Part shown: positions 57,127 through 64,000 of the stretch, piece by piece | How positions within the stretch are numbered: the first letter of the stretch is position 1 | Layout of the letters: each line of letters starts with the position of its first letter | Source of the DNA: Carettochelys insculpta | Lineage: Eukaryota > Chordata > Testudines > Carettochelyidae | Length of the DNA stretch: 64,000 nt | Assembly: GCF_033958435.1 (NCBI RefSeq) | Contig: NC_134137.1 | Location: 242,218,501-242,282,500, forward strand | Direction of reading: 5' to 3' | Program-made: the position numbers and the translations under genes | Notes under the pieces: generated by a model | Database searches by the model: none | What the model saw: the letters and a program-made list of their open reading frames with translations, nothing else | Told to the model about the DNA's origin: nothing

Positions 57127-57337
57127 AAATAAGGGGATTTCGAAGTTGGCAGGTCCTTTCAAAAGGGAGCCCCATCTGGACAAGCCGCGCAGCAGTGAAA
57201 AGCGGCAATTTCGAAGAGCCATGGCTGCCAGCATGCTAATGAGGCACTGAATATGCATTTCAGTGCCTCATTAGTAATCTTCAAAATGGCCATTTGCATG
57301 GCCATTTTGAAGATTTGGGCTAGTGAAGACATGGCCC
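57127..57337. mobile_element. Half copy (right arm only) of the palindromic MITE
   Basis: The sequence matches the right arm of the element at 61604-62039, from AATAAGGGGA through TTCGAAG, GCATGCTAAT and ATGGCCATTTGCATGGCC, to its terminus GGGCTAGTGAAGACATGGCCC. The left arm is missing; a hAT-like fragment (57000-57125) abuts the break. Confidence 0.75.
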
Positions 57338-57424
57338 ATATGTAATAATTTGGTGTACTTGTTTTCCATAGTTGTTGAATATGCTCCCAGTCCTTTCCCA
57401 ATGAACAAAGTGGCAGAACACCTA

Positions 57425-57823
57425 GGCTATGTCTACAATAGAGGGTTTTGTAGACACCAGTTTTGTTGACAAAACCTGGGGAGCATCCAGATTCCCAAGG
57501 TATTCTGTCAACAGTAAATCCACAGAACACAGCACTTTTGTTTACAGTCTTACCCAGCTCCCCCCGAAGGCATAATGCCTCTGTCAACTGAGATCTGTCA
57601 ACAGAAAGCCTGTCTGGATGTTCTGGGGGGCCCTCTGTCAACAGCCCTGTCTGCTGTGTTTCCAGTTGGCTGTTTTGCCAATAACATGGCCGAGCAGTCC
57701 AGCTACTCTCTGTTGACAGAGCAGATCGCTCTTTCGATCTGCTTGGCAGCTTGGCTGTGATCCTTCGACAGAAGTTTTGTTGGAAGATATCTTTCAACAG
57801 ATCATTCCAGTCTAGACATAGCC
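57425..57823 (-). mobile_element. Harbinger-type MITE, TGTTGACA family, copy 4
   Basis: The copy is in reverse orientation relative to the other three. It starts GGCTATGTCTACAATAGAGG and ends CCAGTCTAGACATAGCC. Flanks CTA and CGA differ by one base. The interior TTTTGTTGACAAAACC and CTGTCAACAGAAAG match the family. Confidence 0.8.
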
Positions 57824-57826
57824 CGA

Positions 57827-58452
57827 CTGATTTAAATAGAGAAAGAAACAAACCCTTATTGAAGCTTTAGAAGTATTCGTATGGCTATTGCAGCATGTTA
57901 AATTGAGATGTGTTTGCATTTGTTTGGACTGTGAATATTTGTTTGGTTTACATTTGATGTATGAATGTTTACTTGTAAAATCAATTAAAAGACTTATTTT
58001 AAAGTCCTGTAACTACTAAGGAAAAAAATCTTACCTTGGTGCAGAAAATGCTTGTATTAATATTATTTTTAACCGGGGAAAAGGGGATTAACTAGTAAAA
58101 ACAGAGGATTCAAACTGCCACTCAGACTCTGATTTGCCTCATGTTGTCATTGAGACTCATTAGATGTAAATCCATGAAACATGTTAGAATCTAAAATTCC
58201 TGCATATAAAAATTTGAAGAGTCTGCTTTAAATATTCTAATTCACATTATGATATCATTTCCTCTTTCAGTGTTCTATTTTATACTACCAAAATATTTAA
58301 ACTGGTTTAAAAACAGAAGGAATCAAATACATCCGTGCTTTAATTCCACTGGTTTCAGTGACTTTAAACCCAGAATTTAACTTGCTGTGTGGAGCACCCC
58401 AAAACTTCAATATGAGAGCTTATGTGTGTGTGCATGTATATAGATAGATATA
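57827..58452. other. Unannotated AT-rich sequence
   Basis: Nothing recognised. A short TAGATAGATA run lies at 58441. Confidence 0.45.
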
Positions 58453-59530
58453 GTAGAACCCTAATTTACATGATTTTGACTTGTGTGTTTCTAGTATTAA
58501 TGTGATTCGAAATCAGCAATGAAATTACAGTACAGGAAGCAGGGCTAAGGCAGGGACGAAGCAACACTGGCTTCTTGGCAACCCCAGTCTGGTTTCCAGG
58601 GCTTGCTAATCCCAGCCAAGTCACATTACCCCAGCCGCAGTGCTGAAGAAGTCACTTCCTGCCTCGGGCACAGCCATAGACGGCAAGTCCACAGCACTGC
58701 CTGACAACCCCACAACACTCCCGGCCCTCTCCCGCACCACCGCATACCCCCCTGCTGCCCAGCCCAGGCTGCCTCCTCTCCACACTAGACCAGCTCCTTC
58801 CTCACCTGCCCTGCCCTCTGCCCATTCCTGGGGGACCACTAGGGGAGCCGCGATTACCAAGCCACCACCCGCACTATGCACACCAGTGCTAGGGACGCCT
58901 GTGGCACATGAGGCACACAGCAACACCGCCACCCAGCCAGGGGGAGACAGTGCAGCGCTGTGGGGAAGGAAGGAGGGGAGGGGTGCGTCTCTCTGTGACA
59001 GCGGGATACAGCTTATCCAGAGCCGGGGCAGCCAGCCCCAGCCAATCATGGCACATAGCATTGCGTGATTGGTGGAGTGAAGAATCTGGGAGGGGGGAGG
59101 GCTGGTTACATGCTGGTGAGTGGTGGGATGGGGGGAAGCAGCAGGAAGGGAACTTAAAGGCAGGGCCAGTCCTAACTGATTGGTGGCCCCAAGCAAAGAG
59201 GGCCACAGAAGCAGAGGCAGGAGTTAGCTGCAATCGTTGGCATGGGGCCAAGCAGGGGAGTGCTGCCCTGCTACTGTGCCCTCCCACCAGGCCCTGCTGC
59301 TCCCTTGGCCACCCACAGTTCACCCCAGCTGCCAGGCTGCTCAGCTGCAGGCCTGCCCCCTCCCCCATCCCCATGTGGCAAGGCTGGCTGGAGCACCCGC
59401 TGGCGCCGACCCCACTGGTACCGCAGCTGCAGAGCTGGACGTTTGCAAATGGGGGGCCTCAACATATGAGGAATTTGACTTACGTGTGGTTCCTTCAAAA
59501 ACACAACCTGCACATAAGTCAGGGTTTTCC
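58453..59530. mobile_element. Possible Tigger/pogo-like non-autonomous element, about 1.1 kb
   Basis: Left GTAGAACCCTAATTTACATG resembles the reversed right end TAGGAAAACCCTGACTTATG, each next to TA. The interior (58620-59450) is GC-rich and holds overlapping open frames on both strands with no recognisable domain. The pairing of the ends is weak, so it may be two separate relics. Confidence 0.4.
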
Positions 59531-60435
59531 TATATAGATATAGAAGTAGATATCTATATATGAAAGTAATATCACATAAGGATCTACAGATAAAGGAAGG
59601 GCCTGATCCTCATTTATTTGAAAGGCCCTTTACATTGAGTGTAAAGGGGTCTTATTAAGTAAGTACAAATAAGAATCAGGCCCAACTGTATGTCTCATTA
59701 CAGCTTTCCGAATAACTTTCTCCTGTGCCTGGAAACCTTGGCTCTACAGTATAAATAGCAGGGAGAATCATCAGAATAATAAGTAGAGCAGGGAGAATAT
59801 TCAGCCAGACACTGAGAAGAACTGATGATTTATTTTTAACTTTGCAGTTTTATTCCACCAGCACAGTTTTTCACAGTTTCCTTTTAGCAGCCCTGGCCCA
59901 TCTTTTTCAAGTGGTGAGGAATCAGGGTCTGTTTTCAGTAGCTGAGCCCACTGAGACAAAAAGTGAGTTTTTCCAGTAGTTTCAAGTGACTTGTAGCACC
60001 CCAGCATGAAGCATCAGATTGAATATTCAACTTTTACTGTACCCTATTTTTTAATAAAAACTTAGCGTATTCTATAAACTTATAAACTGATATAGGTTTA
60101 TAAGGGTATTTTATCTAAAACAGAGGAGATGCAATTTCCTGAATAGCTTTTATAACCACTGAACACTCAATAAGCAGCATATAAATAAAACGTTAAATAT
60201 GTTATAGTTTTCCAAATCTTCCATTTTGCTAAACCAGCTATTGTTTCTTCCAAAAGCAGATGCCCTCACTGGAAACCGTGCTGCCTACTCCTCACTCTCT
60301 GTTTTGTCTCAGAACAGGCAGCTGGATTATTTGCACTGATTTCAGGTGCCATAGGAGGACAGGAAAAGCAGATGGGTCCTTGGGTAAACTGGTTCCTATT
60401 ATTTAGGAGTTTGCCAAAATTAGAGCCATTATCAT
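59531..60435. other. Unannotated AT-rich sequence
   Basis: Nothing recognised. Confidence 0.45.
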
Positions 60436-60638
60436 TTTTAGAGCAGAGGTGAGCAAGCTTTTTACGTCAGCCCCCACTTTCCATCCCTGCAATTAGCAGA
60501 GCTTCCCCAGCCTGTCTAATGTAATCCAAACTGATGGAAATTTGGGTTATGTTCATATAAGAAAAAAAAAAAAACTTTGGCATGTGTGAGAACATATGTC
60601 TATAGAATGTAAAAACTTTATTGATCAGCATATACATT

Positions 60639-60654
60639 CATACATACATACATA
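60639..60654. repeat. (CATA)n microsatellite
   Basis: Four imperfect CATA/CATT units just before the CR1 scrap. Confidence 0.85.
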
Positions 60655-60700
60655 TCTCCTAGAGCTGGAAGGGACCTTGAGAGGTCATCGAGTCCAGTGT
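60655..60700 (-). mobile_element. CR1 LINE 3' scrap
   Basis: AGAGCTGGAAGGGACCTTGA and GAGGTCATCGAGTCCAG are the extreme 3' part of CR1, only about 45 bp, lying within a hAT element. Confidence 0.7.
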
Positions 60701-60853
60701 ATATAAATATAAACACACATATATAAAAACAGTAACATAGTTCAACATTTTTAATGAGATAGATGAGCCTGAGACCCAGCAGCCAATCATGCTGCACCCA
60801 CCCCCAAGGAAATTTCATTTCCTCTGAGGCCCCTGCCCACCCCTGTTGTAGAA

Positions 60854-61600
60854 TACAAGTGCCAGTGAGTCTCACCTTTCGAACTCATGCTCCCATGTTC
60901 TGCTGTGACTGAAATCCATGAATGGTGTTATTAAGTTCGTGTAATTTCATTTAAGTTGTCCAAGCAAATGACCACAAAATTTCACATTGCTATGGGCAGG
61001 ACTGCATCCACAAGAAGGGATCACGGCTTCTCAATATTTCAGGCAAGGAGAATGCTACTTCTGCCTCCTACTGACATACGTGTTCCCAGGAATAGGAAGG
61101 ACGTACTAAATAGATACATTTTGCTCCTGGTCAAAAGTAACGCCACAAAGTAGACCTTGTCTTAACATCTAAGTCAAACCCTCTCATCCATAATAATAGA
61201 TTATAGCATTTGGCAGCAAAGTATAATACAGATAATTATAACAATGCTGCTGGACACCAGACATGATCCTCTATGTATTTTCCAGGTCTGTCCAGTGATA
61301 CATTACCCTTTTGCATGGTTGGAGCTTTAACTAGTTGTCTTGTATCCAAGTCTCAATCTTTATGAATCAAGGAGATAACACAGAGATGGAAGCAGGATCT
61401 GACTTCAGGAAGAGCATAGGATCCAAAAAGAACATACAACACCTGCAGTTGGTGGTTCTTTATGTGGCATCTGTAATCAGCTCCTATAAATGCAATACGA
61501 GTATCGTTCATAGACTGCTGATACCTCAGATTAGTGCCTTTAATCGGTTCCCCTCTTGGTTTCATATATACACATTGAACAACACTGAGAAATGTCCCTC
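60854..61600. other. Unannotated sequence
   Basis: Nothing recognised. Open frames at 60956 and 61335 lack domains. Confidence 0.45.
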
Positions 61601-61603
61601 TGA

Positions 61604-62039
61604 GGCTGTGTCTACACTAGCCCCAAACTTCGAAATGGCCATGCAAATGGCCATTTAAAAGTTTACTAATGGAGCACTGAAATACATATTCAGCACCTCA
61701 TTAGCATGCGGGCGGCCGTGGCACTTCGAAATTGACGCGGCTCATCGGCGCGTGGCTCGTCCCGACGGGGCTCCTTTTCGAAAGGACCCCACCTACTTCA
61801 AAGTCCCCTTATTCCCATGAGCAGATAGGAATAAGGGGACTTCGAAGTAGGCAGGGTCCTTTCGAAAAGAAGCCCTGTCGGGACGAGCCACGCGGCGGCA
61901 AGCCGCGTCAATTTCGAAGTGCCGCGGCCGCCCGCATGCTAATTAGGCACTGACTATGCATTTCAGCGCTTCATTAGTAAACTTCGAAATGGCCATTTGC
62001 GTGGCCATTTTGAAGTTTGGGGCTAGTGTAGACATAACC
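61604..62039. mobile_element. Palindromic Harbinger-type MITE (436 bp), CpG-rich
   Basis: It starts GGCTGTGTCTACACTAGCCC and ends GGGCTAGTGTAGACATAACC. Left flank TGA (61601-61603) and right flank TAA (62040-62042) differ by one base. The arms are near reverse complements, joined near 61820, and contain repeated TTCGAAA blocks and the phrase AATGGCCATTTGC. Many CpGs remain in the central part, so this copy seems young. Confidence 0.88.
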
Positions 62040-62042
62040 TAA

Positions 62043-62868
62043 ATGACACCCAGCTGTGTGGCTGTCAATGACTGAAAGCAGATCAGTGAAAAGAAAAACT
62101 GTTTCATACAAGTATTCTGTGATCTTCTTTTTTTCTGACTGGTTTCCCCATTATTCTGCAAAGCATTCACTGACTGACACACCCTATATAAAGCAACTGG
62201 AGAATGTATGGCTTGTAACATACAGCTCAGCCATAGCACGCTGCAGCGGAGCACGTGTGGTGCACAGGTGTTTGATTTTGTATCAGCTAGCTAGTCAGCT
62301 GCAGCCAAATCTGTCCTTGTTTCTGAGACAGGAATGTGGGAGTGGGAAGAGGAGCATATCACCTGCAGATGGTGTACAGAGAAGAAGGCAGAAGACTGGT
62401 TCCGCCATAATTCCTCTTCAGTGGATAATTCCTTGGAACTAGCAAACACTCCAAACATGCAACTGACGAGCACAGCTTGAACAAGCTGAGCTGTCCTCCT
62501 GATTCTGCAGCAATGCAGCTCTTAGTGCTTCTCAGCAGTTGAATAGGCAGTTGCTTTATTAGCATAGGTGCCATTGCTACCCTTAATATTTCCGTGCCCA
62601 GCACTCACTGCAAGCCCCTGTTTAGTGGTGTATTTACAAATGTGAATTTAAATGACCGAGAGCTCATCTCTAATAAAATTACTTTATAGTTCTTAAGACC
62701 TTTCCTCAGAATCAAAGTGTTTCCATCATTTATAACCCAGACTGTAGATCTTAACCAAACAAACAAAATCTAATCGGTGTGTCTTTCTGAAGCTGAAATC
62801 TCAGTTCATGAATTATAGAAAGTCACTTTCAGGAAAATAAAGGTAAGAACTTTGGAATGGCCATAATA
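62043..62868. other. Unannotated sequence
   Basis: Nothing recognised. The frame at 62056-62442 has no domain. Confidence 0.45.
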
Positions 62869-62876
62869 GGTTAGGC

Positions 62877-63167
62877 GAGGGGTCAGCAACCCCTGGCATG
62901 CATGCCAAAAGCAGCATGTGAGCTCATTTTCATCGGCACATGAGGTGGGTGCTCAGCCCTCTCCCTCCTCCCGCATGCAGCCGGGATTTTGCTCAAGGAC
63001 ATGCTGCCTGTGGATTAACAAAAGACCAGCTACCAACCACCACCTAAGCAGTAATGCTCTGCATCTTAATCTATTTATTTATTAATGAAGTGTTGTAAGT
63101 AGGACTGTAGATAGAAGTCACAAAGTTAAATTTCAGCACTCCACCTCGGAAAGGATGATGACCCCTG
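62877..63167. mobile_element. hAT-type (Charlie-like) MITE, 291 bp
   Basis: The ends are GAGGGGTCAGCAACCCCTGG and, reversed, CAGGGGTCATCATCC. The 8-bp flanks GGTTAGGC (62869-62876) and GGTTAAAC (63168-63175) match at six of eight. The end sequence is the widespread Charlie-type CAGGGGTCRGCAACC. Confidence 0.78.
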
Positions 63168-63175
63168 GGTTAAAC

Positions 63176-63655
63176 CAAAACTCCATCTAACCCAGTATCT
63201 CTTCTGACAATGGCTCATGCCAGATGCTTCAGACAGAATGAATAAAACCAAGCACTTTATTGAATGTTCAACCCCTTTATCCAGTGCCAGCTTTTAGCAG
63301 TCAGAGGTTTAGGGACACAGAGCATGTGGTTTGTGTCCCTGACCATTTTGGCTAATAGCCATTGATGAACTATCCACCATAGAATTATCTAGTTCTTATT
63401 TGAACCCTGTTATACTTTAGGCCCTTACGACACCTCTTGGTGATGAGGCCCAAAGGATGACCATATATTGGGTGAAAAAGCATTTCCTTATATTTGTTTG
63501 AAACCTGATGCCTACTGATTTCACTGGCTGACTGCTAGTTCTTGGGTTATGTGAAGGTTAAAAATAACTCTTCCATATTGACTTTCTCCCCACAAATCAT
63601 GATTTTATATATTTCTGCTATATGTTTCCTTAGTCTCTTATGTATCTTGCCTGTA
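63176..63655 (-). mobile_element. CR1-like LINE fragment of another subfamily
   Basis: It contains CCATCTAACCCAGTATCTC, ATGCCAGATGCTTCAGAC, TGGCTAATAGCCATTGATG and GAAAAAGCATTTCCTTATAT, phrases of a CR1-related family common in sauropsids. It starts immediately after the hAT element's duplication. Non-coding, 5' truncated. Confidence 0.7.
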
Positions 63656-64000
63656 GTGTAGAAGTTTCAATGGAAAGTATATGTTTCTTACTAAATCCAT
63701 GAACAAAGAGTCAGGCAGACATTTGCAAACCCACTGTGACAAGTTGATGCTCAAATCACGTTGGAGTTTGCATCTCTCTTTTGGAAAAATGGCACTGTTT
63801 TTATCTGATTTTTTTCTTATGCATTTTTGATGCCTTCGAATGATGAAACACAGAACAAATAAACTTGGCTGTGCGTTCTTTCTGGACTTGAACTCCTTTG
63901 TAATTGGTATTGGCTGTTTCTCTGTCAATGTAGTAAAACTTTCCTTTATTAGGTCTGTTATATTATAGGGTAGTGTATAGTTGTGTTTCGGTGAGAATTT
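63656..64000. other. Unannotated window end
   Basis: Nothing recognised after the CR1-like fragment. Confidence 0.45.

Larger units (their letters stand above)
60444..60845. mobile_element. hAT-type non-autonomous element carrying a CR1 scrap
   Basis: The ends are CAGAGGTGAGCAAGCTTTTT and, reversed, CAGGGGTGGGCAGGGGCCTC. The 8-bp flanks TTTTAGAG (60436-60443) and TTGTAGAA (60846-60853) match at six of eight. A short CR1 3' end (60655-60700) and a (CATA)n run lie inside, so a LINE seems to have inserted into it. Confidence 0.72.

Noticed and set aside
58621..59537. Cluster of long frames on both strands
   Set aside because: GC-rich sequence with overlapping frames in several phases, no domain, no splice structure, lying within a probable transposon relic.
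1..64000. CRISPR arrays, prokaryotic operons or viral genes
   Set aside because: No regularly spaced direct repeats with unique spacers, no bacterial gene organisation, and no retroviral or other viral coding domain was seen.

Overview
This is vertebrate nuclear DNA, most likely from a turtle. Crocodilian or another sauropsid is the main alternative. The AT-rich background is full of eroded transposons typical of sauropsids: CR1 LINE 3' ends (7025-7755, 11116-11455, 60655-60700, 63176-63655), tRNA-derived SINE units, Penelope-like tails with the phrase TCCCACGAAAGC, and many short DNA transposons whose ends read GGCT(A/G)(C/T)GTCTACACTA. I recognise no host exon, so the window looks intergenic or intronic. 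Nearly all open reading frames are chance or shadow frames.

The centrepiece is a PIF/Harbinger DNA transposon at 39791-44608, a GC- and CpG-rich block flanked by perfect TAA target-site duplications. It carries two convergent spliced genes. On the + strand is a DDE transposase (exons ending 40634 and starting 40921, stop 41679). On the - strand is a Myb/SANT-like DNA-binding protein (exons 44186-43523 and 42661-42114, 403 aa). By analogy with studied Harbinger elements, the SANT protein would bind the element ends and assist the transposase, which cuts and inserts. The transposase gene looks nearly intact but probably has a one-base frameshift in its N-terminal, C-rich segment.

About 640 bp further on lies a much older Harbinger relative (45252-49110) with the same gene order, the same intron position and the same promoter-like motif, but with stop codons, frameshifts and CpG loss in both genes.

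Around these are roughly twenty non-autonomous elements with related ends. They fall into sub-families: near-perfect 440-460 bp palindromes (2439-2900, 61604-62039, and one arm at 57127-57337); a TGTTGACA-rich family (19975-20445, 38285-38630, 51738-52167, 57425-57823); a CTTTCAAAAG family resembling the ends of the old Harbinger copy (34996-35414, 53590-54006); about 300-bp elements (24044-24337, 25750-26047, 29017-29288 and others); and one 1.9-kb element with internal tandem repeats (30191-32131). Several have clear 3-bp duplications, and one is nested inside an older element.

Other content is hAT non-autonomous elements with 8-bp duplications (26832-27297, 51204-51400, 60444-60845, 62877-63167), two possible Tigger/pogo-like elements (54411-55081, 58453-59530), microsatellites, and a perfect RFX-type X-box palindrome at 12346-12373 in otherwise unremarkable single-copy sequence.
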